60,569 bases of DNA from JASLPR01 sp964496475 (GTDB lineage Bacteria > Chloroflexota > UBA11872 > VXNJ01): assembly GCA_964496475.1 (NCBI GenBank), contig CAZBZS010000010.1:1-60569 (forward strand), read 5' to 3'. The notes beneath the pieces are model-generated. The model was given only the letters and a program-made list of their open reading frames with translations. It was not told where the DNA came from and made no database searches. Position numbers and translations under genes: made by a program. Below, piece after piece: positions 17,095 through 26,322 of the stretch (its first letter is position 1; each line of letters opens with the position of its first letter).

Positions 17095-18576
17095 CTATTT
17101 CGGAAGCGTGACGTTGCCGTCCAGTGGATTGCCGTGGGGACGGCCGCGCTTGAAGGCGATGGGGTTGAAGTAGTGCGTATCAGTCGGGGCCTCGACTCCC
17201 TCGGGGCCTTCAAACCAGAGCTTGCGCACCCAGGCCGGCGATTTGGTGCTGCGGATGTGGCGCAGGACGTGAGCGTGAAGTTCTTCATAGATGGCGGGAT
17301 GGTCGGCCAGGACGTCGATTTCGGCGGCGGGATCGGCGTTGAGATCGAATAGCAGGCGAAGCTCGGGGTCTACGTTATCGACCAGCCACCAGTCCTGGGT
17401 CACGGCGGTGATGCCCGACCAGCCGCCTTTGGGGCCGACCATGCGGCGCAGGTTAAAGGTCGCGTTGGGCGGGACGTAGTTCGGAAACACTCCGGAGATC
17501 GCGACTTTGCGGTGGACGCGCTTTTCCCCCTTGAGAATTGGGAACCAGGACTTGCCCTGGATTTCCATTTCGGCGGGTTCCGCGATGTCGAGCATATCCA
17601 GCAACGAGGGCACGAAATCGGGATGCTGGGCAATGGTCGGGATCCGTTTGCCGGAGCCGATGCCCTCCGGATGGCGGACCATCATGAGGGTGTGGAGGGT
17701 CTCGGGGAACTGGGGGCGCTTGCCAAGGAAGCCACGCTCGCCGAGGCCGAAACCGTGGTCGGACATGATGACCACCAGGGTTTCCTCACACAGATTCAGG
17801 CGATCGATGGTATCGAGCACCCGTCCGATCCAGCGATCGACCATGGTCACCTCACCGGTGAAGAGGGCGCGGATGTGCTTCATCTCGGCGTCGCTATAGC
17901 GACCTTCGGTGTCGCCGAAGACCGGCCAGACCGGAACCACGCCTTCGTAGCCGGGATCGTAGAGGTCAACGTAGTGCTGGGGCGGATCCCAGGGCTCATG
18001 GGGGTCGAAAGAGTCGACCCAGAGGAAGAATTTTTCGTGACCGGCGTTGCGTTCCAGCCAATCGCAGGCCGCCTGCATGACCTGCGGCGAAAACCAGTCG
18101 GCCTCGGTCTGCCGGTCTTTGGTTTGGCGATGGTAGAGGGACATCCGGGCCGAGTCGGTGACCTTGTCGTCCACCGGGTACTGGATCTCATCGAAGTAGT
18201 CGGTGCGGACGCGGTCGACTTCGTGGCCGCGGATCATCTGCCAGGCGTGGAAGGGGCGGTCGAAGCCGTAGCCGTAGTTCATCAGGTGGGGGGTGTCGTT
18301 GATGAGCATGGTGACGTAGCCGTTGTCGCGCAGGACTTCAGGGAGGGTGAGGGCGTCCCACTCGAGCGGGCCCCATTTCTGGAACGGCGCGCCGACCCGG
18401 CCCTTCATCAACTCGTGGCGGTTGGGAACGGTGGGAAAGGAGGCCAGGTAATGCCGATCGAAGACAGCCGACTCGACGGCGAAGCGGTCCAGGTTGGGGG
18501 TCTGAATCCAGTCGTTGCCGTTGGCGCCGACGTGGTCGTAGCGCAGGGTGTCGTTCATGATCATGACGACGTTCAT
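17095..18576 (-). CDS. sulfatase-fold hydrolase with Thr in place of the formylglycine Cys (copy 1)
   Basis: A 493-residue alkaline-phosphatase-superfamily enzyme. The N-terminus has N-D-T-L-R-Y-D-H, and M-S-D-H-G-F-G-L-G-E near residue 230 gives metal ligands. At the CxPxR position it reads T-V-P-N-R (Thr49), aligned exactly with Cys49 of the tandem sulfatases, so no formylglycine can form. Thr is the nucleophile in nucleotide pyrophosphatase/phosphodiesterases of the same superfamily, so phosphodiester or phosphonate hydrolysis is a reasonable alternative. The frame is open to 18855, but the ATG at 18576 with GAGG upstream begins the conserved part. No signal peptide. A close paralogue lies at 20165-21640, and the amidase gene between them is divergent from this copy. 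Confidence 0.84.
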   Translation of the reverse strand: MNVVMIMNDTLRYDHVGANGNDWIQTPNLDRFAVESAVFDRHYLASFPTVPNRHELMKGRVGAPFQKWGPLEWDALTLPEVLRDNGYVTMLINDTPHLMNYGYGFDRPFHAWQMIRGHEVDRVRTDYFDEIQYPVDDKVTDSARMSLYHRQTKDRQTEADWFSPQVMQAACDWLERNAGHEKFFLWVDSFDPHEPWDPPQHYVDLYDPGYEGVVPVWPVFGDTEGRYSDAEMKHIRALFTGEVTMVDRWIGRVLDTIDRLNLCEETLVVIMSDHGFGLGERGFLGKRPQFPETLHTLMMVRHPEGIGSGKRIPTIAQHPDFVPSLLDMLDIAEPAEMEIQGKSWFPILKGEKRVHRKVAISGVFPNYVPPNATFNLRRMVGPKGGWSGITAVTQDWWLVDNVDPELRLLFDLNADPAAEIDVLADHPAIYEELHAHVLRHIRSTKSPAWVRKLWFEGPEGVEAPTDTHYFNPIAFKRGRPHGNPLDGNVTLPK

Positions 18577-18724
18577 GGAGGGCCTCGTTTCCTGGATTGC
18601 CGGTGGGGGCGACTTTAACGCAGGCGCGGGTTGGATTTCCCGACGGATGGCCGGTTGGCGGGATGACGAGCGCCGCGGGGATATGATCCGGTCGGCAGGG
18701 ATCACGCGCAGCCGGAGGTACGCC

Positions 18725-20131
18725 ATGACAACCCGGGATATCTGTTTCACACCGGCCGTCGAACTGGCGGCGATGATCCGCGACGGCGAGGTGTCCTCGC
18801 TGGAAGTCGTGCAGGCGGTCCTGGATCGCATCGAGCGGCTGAATCCGCTGATCAACGCCTACTGCACGGTGGTCGCGGACCGGGCGCTGGACGAGGCGCG
18901 GGCCGCCGACACGGCGATTGCCGGGGGTGCGGAGACCGGGCCGTTGCACGGGGTGCCGGTGTCCATCAAGGACCTGGTCGCCACGAAAGGCATCCGCACG
19001 ACTCACGGTTCGCCCCTCTTCGAGAACTGGGTGCCGGACTACAATGCGCCGCTGGTGGAGCGCCTGCGGGCCGCCGGGGCAGTAATCCTGGGCAAGACCA
19101 ACACCCCGGAGTTTGGTCACCTGGCGGTGACCCGCAACAGCATCTTCGGGGCGACGGCCAATCCGTGGAATCTCGAGCGCACTCCCGGCGGCTCCAGCGG
19201 CGGGGCGGTGGCAGCGGTGGCGTCGGGGCTCGGCCCGTTGGCCGAGGGCTCCGACGGCGGCGGCTCGATCCGCATCCCGGCGTCTTTCACCGGTGTCTAC
19301 GGCCTCAAGCCGAGCCTGGGCCGCGTGCCGCTGTACCCGATGGACCAGGGCATGGAGATGCTGTCGGTGTCCGGGCCAATCACCCGCACAGTGGCCGACG
19401 CGGCGTTGATGCTGGATGTGATGGCCGGGCCCGACGACCGCGACATCAACTCGCTGCCGGCGCCGCCGGGACCGTTCCTGGAAGCGGCCTCGGCCGAAGG
19501 TGTGGAAAAGCTGCGGATCGCCTACAGCCCGGCGCTGGGTCACGCGGACGTAGAGCCAGAGATCGCGGCGATCGTCGCGCGCGCTACGCGGGTGTTCGCC
19601 GACCTGGGTTGCATGGTCGAGGAGACCGACTTCGCGATCGACTCGCCCGCCGACGCCTACCTGCTGGTGAGCAGTTCAATCTACGCCGCCATCCGGCAAG
19701 ATGACCTGGAGGAGGTCCGCGACCGGATCGATCCGGGTTACATCAACCTGGTCGATGAGGTCTGGGAGGCGAGCGCGGCGGACTTCGTACGGGCCAGTGG
19801 GCTGCGTCGCAAGTTGTGCGAGCGGTTCGGCGAGTTGATGCAGTGCTACGACCTGCTGCTGACGCCGACGATGCCGGTCCCGGCGCGGCCTATCGAGGAC
19901 CCGGGTCTCCGCAGCCAGAACCTGGGCTGGAATCCGTTCTGCCCGGCGATCAACATGACCGGCCAGCCGGCGGCCAGCGTGCCCTGCGGATTCACCGCCG
20001 ACGGCCTGCCGGTCGGCCTGCAGATTGTCGGCCGCCGGTTTGACGAGTACACCGTGCTGCGAGCCTCGGCGGCGTTCGAGTCCGCCACGCCCTGGTCGGA
20101 CACGCGACCGCCGGTGCCGTTCGGAGCCTGA
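18725..20131 (+). CDS. amidase (amidase-signature family)
   Basis: A 468-residue Ser-cisSer-Lys amidohydrolase. The lysine lies in S-I-K-D-L near residue 81. The signature T-P-G-G-S-S-G-G-A-V near 155 carries the cis-Ser, and the Ser nucleophile is in G-S-D-G-G-G-S-I-R near 176. Start at ATG 18725 with a GGAGG site; the frame is open upstream to 18548 but that part is not conserved. It cleaves a carboxamide or possibly an ester; substrate unknown. GatA is a relative, but no gatB or gatC is nearby. It lies between two Thr-type sulfatase-fold genes and is convergent with the second. Confidence 0.88.
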   Translation: MTTRDICFTPAVELAAMIRDGEVSSLEVVQAVLDRIERLNPLINAYCTVVADRALDEARAADTAIAGGAETGPLHGVPVSIKDLVATKGIRTTHGSPLFENWVPDYNAPLVERLRAAGAVILGKTNTPEFGHLAVTRNSIFGATANPWNLERTPGGSSGGAVAAVASGLGPLAEGSDGGGSIRIPASFTGVYGLKPSLGRVPLYPMDQGMEMLSVSGPITRTVADAALMLDVMAGPDDRDINSLPAPPGPFLEAASAEGVEKLRIAYSPALGHADVEPEIAAIVARATRVFADLGCMVEETDFAIDSPADAYLLVSSSIYAAIRQDDLEEVRDRIDPGYINLVDEVWEASAADFVRASGLRRKLCERFGELMQCYDLLLTPTMPVPARPIEDPGLRSQNLGWNPFCPAINMTGQPAASVPCGFTADGLPVGLQIVGRRFDEYTVLRASAAFESATPWSDTRPPVPFGA

Positions 20132-20144
20132 TCGTCCCGGCGTA

Positions 20145-20161
20145 GCCCCGGTGGGCGGGGC
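20145..20161. terminator. short GC hairpin between convergent genes
   Basis: Six base pairs (20145-20150 with 20156-20161) around a five-base loop lie between the amidase end and the end of the convergent sulfatase-like gene. Both Thr-type genes end near such a hairpin. No T run is present. Confidence 0.35.
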
Positions 20162-20164
20162 GGG

Positions 20165-21640
20165 CTATTTCGGCGGGGTGATGTTGCCGTCCAGCGGGTT
20201 GGCGTGGGGCCGTCCGCGGACGAAGGCGCCCGGGTTGAACCAGGCCGTCAGCGTGGGAGGGCGCACGCTTTCGTCACCGTCGATCCAGAGCTTGCGAACC
20301 CAAGACGGCGATTTGGTCCGGCGGATGTGACTGAGGATCTCGCCGTGGAGCTTTTCGTAAACCTCGGGATGGTCGGCGAGGACGTTGTCCAGGCAGCCCG
20401 GGTCGGCGTTCAGGTCGTAGAGCGAGCGCAGGTCCGGGTCGGGGTTGTCGATGAGCCACCAGTCCCGGTTGGTAGCGGTGATACCGGTCCAGCCACCCTT
20501 CGGCCCGATGAAACGGCTGAACTCGGAGCCGGGCGAGACGTAGGTCGGGTAGGTGCCGGATATGGCGGCGGAACGGTGGGTGCGCTTCTCGCCCTTGAGC
20601 ACCGGGAACCAGGACTTGCCCTGGACTTCCATCTCGGCGGGGGGCTCGATGCCCAGCATGTCCAGCAGCGACGGCGCGAAGTCCGGATGCTGGGCGATCG
20701 CCTGGATCCGCTTACCCGCGCCGATCCCCTCTGGATGCCGCACCATCAGCATCGTGTGGTTCGTCTCCGGGTACTGCGGTTTCTTGCCCAGAAAGTCGTG
20801 CTCGCCCAAGCCGAAGCCGTGGTCGGAGACGATGATGACCAGGGTGTTGTCACGCAGACCCAGGCGGTCGATGGTGTCCAGGACGCGGCCGATGTGGCGG
20901 TCGGCCATGGTGATCTCGCCGGCGAAGAGGGCGCGGATGTGCTTCATCTCGGCCTCGGTGTAGAGGTCGGCGGGATCGCCGAAGCGCGGCCAGACCGGGA
21001 CCACTCCGTCGTAGCCGGGATCGTAGAGATCGGTGTAGTGCTGCGGCGGATCCCAGGGCTCGTGGGGATCGAAGGAATCGACCCAGAGGAAGAAATCGTC
21101 GTGGCCGGCGTTGCGCTCCAGCCAGTCGGAGGCCGCCTGCATGACCTGGGGGGCGAACCAATCGGCCTCGGTCAGGCGGTCCTTGGTCTGGCGGTGGTAG
21201 AGGGACATGCGCTCCGAGTCCTGGACCTTGTCGTCGACCAGAAACTCGGCGTTTTCGAAGTAGTCGGTGCGGACGCGGTCGACCTCGTTACCGCGGATCA
21301 TCTGCCAGGCGTGGAACGGCCGGTCGAAGCCGTAGCCGTAATTGATGAGGTGCGGCGCGTCGTTTATCAGCATCGTCACGTAGCCGTTGTCGCGCAGGAC
21401 TTCGGGCAGGGTCAGCACGTCCCACTCAAGCGGGCCCCACTTCTGGAACGGAGCGCCGACGCGGCCCTTCATGATCTCGTGGCGGTTGGGGATGGTGGGG
21501 AAGGAGGCCAGGTAGTGTCGGTCGAAGACCGCCGACTCCGACGCGAAGCGATCCAGACCCGGCGTATGAATCCAGTCATTGCCATTGGCGCCAACGTGGT
21601 CGTAGCGCAGGGTGTCGTTCATGATCATCACGACGTTCAC
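20165..21640 (-). CDS. sulfatase-fold hydrolase with Thr in place of the formylglycine Cys (copy 2)
   Basis: A 491-residue close paralogue of the gene at 17095-18576. The nucleophile site reads T-I-P-N-R with Thr49. D-T-L-R-Y-D-H at the N-terminus and V-S-D-H-G-F-G-L-G-E near residue 230 keep the metal site. The same unusual Thr in two diverged copies suggests selection rather than decay. The chosen GTG start at 21640 (V-N-V-V-M-I-M-N-D) has a GGAG/GAGG site; the longer frame to 21754 adds a stretch absent from the paralogue. Differences between copies gather in the C-terminal third (residues 380-460). Confidence 0.84.
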   Translation of the reverse strand: MNVVMIMNDTLRYDHVGANGNDWIHTPGLDRFASESAVFDRHYLASFPTIPNRHEIMKGRVGAPFQKWGPLEWDVLTLPEVLRDNGYVTMLINDAPHLINYGYGFDRPFHAWQMIRGNEVDRVRTDYFENAEFLVDDKVQDSERMSLYHRQTKDRLTEADWFAPQVMQAASDWLERNAGHDDFFLWVDSFDPHEPWDPPQHYTDLYDPGYDGVVPVWPRFGDPADLYTEAEMKHIRALFAGEITMADRHIGRVLDTIDRLGLRDNTLVIIVSDHGFGLGEHDFLGKKPQYPETNHTMLMVRHPEGIGAGKRIQAIAQHPDFAPSLLDMLGIEPPAEMEVQGKSWFPVLKGEKRTHRSAAISGTYPTYVSPGSEFSRFIGPKGGWTGITATNRDWWLIDNPDPDLRSLYDLNADPGCLDNVLADHPEVYEKLHGEILSHIRRTKSPSWVRKLWIDGDESVRPPTLTAWFNPGAFVRGRPHANPLDGNITPPK

Positions 21641-21835
21641 AGGTACCTCGCTCCTCTGGTTGTCGGTGGAATCCAACCTTACCCAAAACCCACCCGTCGA
21701 ATCATCCCGAACCGCCCCTTCCCGATAAAATGCCCACCAGCGCACGTACCCCAATCGGAGGCATGAACCATTCCATCCGATTCCACCTCCCGCCGGGACG
21801 CGGATGACCGGGCGTTTTTCGACGCCGCTGCCGAG

Positions 21836-23116
21836 GTGCTCGTCGCCGGCGTCTCCGCCTCCGCCCGGATCAATCCTGCCCTCGGCCGCGCAGTGCTGGT
21901 AGAGCGCGGCAACGGACCCTGGCTGATAACATCTGACGGACGCCGCATCCTGGATTTACACACGGGTTTCGGCGCCAGCTTCCTCGGTCACAACCATCCC
22001 ACCATCCGCGCCGCCGTCGAGTCCGCCCTAGACATGGGCCTCGTGCTCGGCCCCGAGACCGAGCACCCCCGGCGGCTGGCCGAGAAGATCGTCGAACTTC
22101 TCCCGGGCGCCGAACTGGTCCGCTACTCCAATTCCGGTTCCGAGGCCACCATGTCCGCCATCCGCCTCGCCCGGGCGTGCACCGGTCGCAGGCTCATCCT
22201 GAAATTCGAAGGCCACTTCCACGGCCTGCACGAGCTCGCCAACTTCAACACCCACTCCCCGCCTAGGAGGCCTCAACCCGGCAAATTGCTGGAGCCAATC
22301 ATCGATTCCTCCGGCATACCCGGTGAATACGCCGACCTTGTGCTCGTTGCCCCGTGGTTGGATGTTGCCGCCGTCGAAAACGCCTTCGCTCAACATCGGG
22401 ACGACATCGCCGCCGTCATCATGGAACCCATCAACTACAACTCCGGTTGCCTCGTCGCCGATCCCGCCTACATGCAGGCCGTCCAGGACATAACCCGGGA
22501 TAACGGAGCCGTCCTCATCTATGACGAGGTCCTCTCCGGATTCCGCACCGGTACCGGCTGCGCTCAGGCCTACTACGGTGTCACCCCCGACGTGACCGTA
22601 CTAGGAAAGGCCGTCGCCGGCGGAATTCCGCTATCGATCCTGGCCGGAAAGCGCGACGTAATGAGGACCTTTAGCCCGCTTGGCGGCGCCGCCCACAGCG
22701 GCACCTACACCGGCCACTTGCTAGGCGTGATGGCCGCCCGCGCGGTACTGGACCAGATCACCACTCCCGGGTTTTACGATGGACCCGACGGCATCCTGAC
22801 CGTCGCAGACAAACTGTATTCAGGCCTGCGGGAGATATTCGCTCGCCACGGCATCACCTGCCGCGTCCAGGGTCTCGGAGCCCGCTTCGGAATTCTCTTC
22901 GGTCTCGACCCGGACGTACCCGTGCGCGACTATCACCTCGCCGCCTCCCACGATCACGCCATGCTCGGCCGCTTCGTCAGCCGCGCCTTCGAGCACGGCG
23001 TCTACTTCCACTCATACGACATGGCCCTGGGCCACCACGGCTTCGGCGCCACTCACACACCCGCCGTGATTGACGAAGCCCTCACCCGCATCGACGCCGC
23101 CTGCGCCACCATGTAA
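21836..23116 (+). CDS. class III aminotransferase (glutamate-1-semialdehyde aminotransferase-like)
   Basis: A PLP-dependent enzyme of at least 426 residues. S-N-S-G-S-E-A near residue 101 binds cofactor phosphate, D-E-V-L-S-G-F near 227 holds the Asp that contacts the PLP ring nitrogen, and the Schiff-base Lys is in L-G-K-A-V-A-G-G near 255. The pattern resembles HemL and related aminomutases/aminotransferases; no other haem gene is near, so a catabolic role is possible. The start is uncertain. Family-like codons extend upstream to an in-frame stop at 21764 without an ATG, GTG or TTG, while an ATG with GGAGG lies at 21763 in another frame. A single-base frameshift near the 5' end or a start at GTG 21836 are both possible. 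Confidence 0.8.
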   Translation: MLVAGVSASARINPALGRAVLVERGNGPWLITSDGRRILDLHTGFGASFLGHNHPTIRAAVESALDMGLVLGPETEHPRRLAEKIVELLPGAELVRYSNSGSEATMSAIRLARACTGRRLILKFEGHFHGLHELANFNTHSPPRRPQPGKLLEPIIDSSGIPGEYADLVLVAPWLDVAAVENAFAQHRDDIAAVIMEPINYNSGCLVADPAYMQAVQDITRDNGAVLIYDEVLSGFRTGTGCAQAYYGVTPDVTVLGKAVAGGIPLSILAGKRDVMRTFSPLGGAAHSGTYTGHLLGVMAARAVLDQITTPGFYDGPDGILTVADKLYSGLREIFARHGITCRVQGLGARFGILFGLDPDVPVRDYHLAASHDHAMLGRFVSRAFEHGVYFHSYDMALGHHGFGATHTPAVIDEALTRIDAACATM

Positions 23117-24157
23117 TTCCGCTCCCGGCCCGCAACCCACGGCCGGCTGAGCCTTCTTCGCCGCGCCCCTAATTATTCAAGGCGCTACCCCATCACGAAC
23201 GACAATCCACCAAGTATTTAAAGATGAAATCGCGTGCGGCAGGGAAATCAGGGCCCATGATTCGCCCGCGGTCGCTTTCCCGACCGCTAAAGTCCGGTCG
23301 ACCCCGGACGGGCGGCAAGACGATAAATTCAGGGTGACCTTGACCCGGTGATGGGGACCGCGCCAGTGGAGCTTCTGAACAAGATCAAATAGATCGCGAT
23401 CTCCATGGCCGTCGGCCTGGCAGCACGGGCAGTTGGCGCGGCGGTGATGTTCCTGGGCTTCATGAACGAGCTGGCGGAAACGCTTGATATTAGGATGGGA
23501 TCGGTTATCACCGATCTAGATCACTTCGGTGTGCTCTCTTCCCGATTCCCCCGATCAGTACGCGTTCTACACCGGATTCGCCGTGTTGGCCGGTTTGGTG
23601 GTTGGTGTGGTCGCGGCCTTGTCGATATACCGTAATCGCGGCAAAGAGGCTCGCGACGGTAGATCGCGCAGCGAGCAGGTCGCACGCCCGCCGCCCGGAT
23701 GGACCGGCTAGGTCACAACTTCCGACATCTACGACCCCGGCTTGCGCCCGGAATTACAGAGGGGCGGACCGCTTTCCGCGCCGCCGCGACCCGTCCAAGA
23801 ACCGACCATTTTCGCAACTGATTCGCCGCCTGCCGCAACTGCTTGATCGCCAATCCCGAAGTCTGCCTCCGGGACCGGCGTTGAGCCGCGCAACCGCCGG
23901 GAGACCCCCGGCACCCAAATCTGAGACCGTTCCAAAGCCCGCCCCCCAAGCCAGCGTCTGCGCCGACCACCGCTGGAATACACACGAAACCGGCACCCTC
24001 CGACCAAAAAACAAGAAATCAAAACGACCCGATTACCGCTGGGGCAGTTAGTACCCGACCCAATAAGAGCGGTCTCCAGAAATAACTCCGAGCGCATGCG
24101 GTTGAACTGGGCGTCCGGTGGTCGACCGGGCCTCCCGCCGACCGGGCAGCACGAAAC
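23117..24157. other. 1-kb region without an intact recognisable gene
   Basis: No known family was found. A possible decayed membrane ORF runs from ATG 23351, meets TAG at 23390-23392 and continues from 23405 to 23635 with one hydrophobic segment. Overlapping it, 23529-23711 encodes a 60-residue peptide with a clear membrane segment (V-L-A-G-L-V-V-G-V-V-A-A-L). The stretch 23720-24150 shows only compositionally poor frames. Confidence 0.45.
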
Positions 24158-24319
24158 GTGAGTAAATCAACTCGAATGGTCCTCACCGCCGCGCTGGCCA
24201 CCGTGGCGATGCTGGCCGCTGCCGGTCTCATTATCGGGTATGGAATTCTCAACTTGGTTCACGAGGTGGGAAGTTCTATCTTGTGGGATCTTCACCGCGA
24301 CGGCTTTCGGTGGAGATGA
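24158..24319 (+). CDS. predicted 53-residue single-pass membrane peptide
   Basis: GTG start, a short basic N-terminus (S-K-S-T-R), then one membrane helix of about 22 residues (L-A-A-A-G-L-I-I-G-Y-G-I-L at its end) and a polar tail ending W-R. No family was recognised. It is the best formed of several tiny membrane ORFs in this region, and whether it is expressed is unknown. Confidence 0.35.
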   Translation: MSKSTRMVLTAALATVAMLAAAGLIIGYGILNLVHEVGSSILWDLHRDGFRWR

Positions 24320-24355
24320 GTGCCTTTGATGTGGCCTTTTCAGTTCTGAGAAATC

Positions 24356-24499
24356 GTGGTGCTCGCTGTCGTCATGGGCGTTTCGACCGGCTTCGTGACC
24401 GGGCGGCTGACTTACAGGCACCTCGAATCTCAAGATTCAGCCGGATCGGCGACAGGGCCCGAACCTCCGGCGGACCGTGGGGGCCAGGGGCCCCCGTAG
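24356..24499 (+). CDS. possible 47-residue membrane peptide
   Basis: GTG-started frame with a short hydrophobic N-terminal segment (V-V-L-A-V-V-M-G-V) and a polar proline-rich tail. It follows the previous small membrane ORF by 36 bases. No ribosome binding site or family was recognised, so this is tentative. Confidence 0.2.
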   Translation: MVLAVVMGVSTGFVTGRLTYRHLESQDSAGSATGPEPPADRGGQGPP

Positions 24500-24621
24500 G
24501 CCCAATCGCGCCGACACAAGACGCAGCGCCGGGGAACCGGCTACTATGGCCGCGCGTTCTCGCGGTCGGGGCCTGTGGCAACAGAAAGCGACGGGGATCG
24601 CCGCAATCAAAGGAGCGATCC

Positions 24622-25371
24622 ATGGCCGAGATTCGACCGAACAGGACAAAAGAAAAACTCGCCGCCGGCGGCGTGGTCACTTGCATCCAGGGTTCACCCA
24701 TGTCCGCCGACATGGTGGATCTCGTCGGTCCGCTCGGCTTCGATTGCGTCTGGCTCGAGGCCGAGCACGGCGACGTCGATTACGGCGACATCCCCAACCT
24801 GACCCGCGCCTGCGATCTCTGGGGAATGACCCCTCTGGTGCGCGTGAATCGAATCGAAACCGGAATCATCTACCGGACTCTCGACGTCGGCGCCATGGGC
24901 ATCGTCGTCCCCCACGTCAACACCGCCGACGAAGCCCGCAAAGTCGTCCAGGCGGCTAAGTTCCATCCGCTCGGTCACCGCGGCTACTTCTCCAGCCGGC
25001 AGTCCTTCGGCGTCGGCGGCTTCGTCGAGAAGGCCAACGACCAGTCTATGATCGTCGTCATGATCGAAGATGTCGTCGCCGTGGATAACCTCGACGAGCT
25101 CCTGGCCGTGGACGAAATCGACGTGTTCTTCGTCGCTCCCGGCGACCTCGGCCAGAGCATGGGCATCCTCGACAACCAAGATGTCAGGGTGCAAAATCTC
25201 ATCGACGAAACCATGAAGCGAATCGTGGCCGCCGGGAAGGTCGCCGGCGGCGTTGGCGACACCGCTGGATGCCGGGAATTCCTCGACATGGGCGTCCAAT
25301 TCCTCAGCACCAACTGGCTCCCCTGGCTATCCAACGGGGCCAACGAATTCCTCCAGGGAGTCAGACGGTAA
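24622..25371 (+). CDS. HpcH/HpaI-family aldolase
   Basis: A 249-residue class II pyruvate aldolase (2-keto-3-deoxy acid aldolase type), which splits 2-keto-3-deoxy acids or related hydroxy-ketoacids into pyruvate and an aldehyde. Motifs: E-A-E-H-G-D near residue 47, V-R-V-N near 76, the metal-binding I-E-D near 149 and A-P-G-D-L-G-Q-S-M-G near 173. AGGAG lies 6-11 bases before the ATG. The product of the enolase-superfamily dehydratases in this window is the natural substrate type, so a shared sugar-acid pathway is likely though not proven. Confidence 0.86.
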   Translation: MAEIRPNRTKEKLAAGGVVTCIQGSPMSADMVDLVGPLGFDCVWLEAEHGDVDYGDIPNLTRACDLWGMTPLVRVNRIETGIIYRTLDVGAMGIVVPHVNTADEARKVVQAAKFHPLGHRGYFSSRQSFGVGGFVEKANDQSMIVVMIEDVVAVDNLDELLAVDEIDVFFVAPGDLGQSMGILDNQDVRVQNLIDETMKRIVAAGKVAGGVGDTAGCREFLDMGVQFLSTNWLPWLSNGANEFLQGVRR

Positions 25372-25410
25372 CGACTACACCTCGCCCCACACGCCGAGCC
25401 CGAAGCCTGC

Positions 25411-26187
25411 CTAAATGACCGGTTTGTCTGTCTCGATGTCCACGATGTACAGTGCCGCCGCGCTCAATCGGGCTGCGGTTTCCGCCGACACATAGTCCTT
25501 CAGACTCTCCTGTTGCGGCAGCTTCCGCCGCGTAAACGCCGAATGCAGCGCCCTTCTCGGCCGGTCGTGTCGGTTCACCGTGCCCCCGTGCCAGGTATGG
25601 GAGTTGAACACCACCACCGTGCCCGCCTTACCCGTCAGCAATTTTTGCTCCGGATGCGTCGCCATCTGGTCCTCAAGCGACTCCGGCCCGACCGGGAAGC
25701 GATGCGACCCAGGCACTACCCGCGTCGCGCCGTTTTCTTCAGTGAAGTCGTCCAGCAGCCAGATGGAATTACAAATCCGAAATCCGATCTCGTCTGGCCT
25801 CTGACCCGCGTCGTCATGCAGCTTCTGCAGTCCGTGCCCCGGCAGCGCCGCCCGGCCGTGCAGCGACAACATGTGTATCTCCCCCGGCAGCACATGATGA
25901 ATCGCCGCCATCACCCGTGGATGCATGAAACAGACCTCGAAATCCGGCCCTTTGTCCACCAGATTCGCCAGCCGGTCCGTCCCCTCCTCTTTTCTGAATT
26001 CCGTCCCAGCCGCCTTGCCTTCCTCCGCGAGCAACCCATCCACCCGTCCCCGCAGCGCTTCCAACTGCACCTCGGTCATGACTCCCGGCAGCGGCAAGAA
26101 CCCATCCCGATCCAGCATCGCCTTCTCATCGTCTGAGAGCGTGCTCTTCGTCACTCCGAATTCGCGCAGCGCCGCCGCCGTGTCCAT
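25411..26187 (-). CDS. phytanoyl-CoA dioxygenase-family protein (Fe(II)/2-oxoglutarate)
   Basis: A 258-residue cupin-fold dioxygenase. The iron-binding HxD is in K-L-H-D-D near residue 119, the distal His in T-W-H-G-G near 201, and the 2-oxoglutarate-binding Arg lies a few residues later (R-P-R-R-A-L-H). V-P-G-S-H-R near 161 is typical of the family. Members hydroxylate lipids, sugars, small metabolites or halogenate; the substrate here is unknown. Start at ATG 26187. It is convergent with the aldolase gene, about 40 bases away. Confidence 0.84.
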   Translation of the reverse strand: MDTAAALREFGVTKSTLSDDEKAMLDRDGFLPLPGVMTEVQLEALRGRVDGLLAEEGKAAGTEFRKEEGTDRLANLVDKGPDFEVCFMHPRVMAAIHHVLPGEIHMLSLHGRAALPGHGLQKLHDDAGQRPDEIGFRICNSIWLLDDFTEENGATRVVPGSHRFPVGPESLEDQMATHPEQKLLTGKAGTVVVFNSHTWHGGTVNRHDRPRRALHSAFTRRKLPQQESLKDYVSAETAARLSAAALYIVDIETDKPVI

Positions 26188-26322
26188 ATCGATATACCCC
26201 GAACATTCCTACCGTGCCGGTCCAACATCCTAGCGAACCCGCCCCTACCAGGCCACGGCTTCATCGAACGCGGAACTCACCGTGAACCGCTAAGTTTGCA
26301 CGCTCACCGTCACCATGCTTGC

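Noticed and set aside
16365..17352. Other ORFs covering the redoxin/sulfatase junction
   Set aside because: They are opposite-strand or shifted shadows of the redoxin and the sulfatase-like gene.
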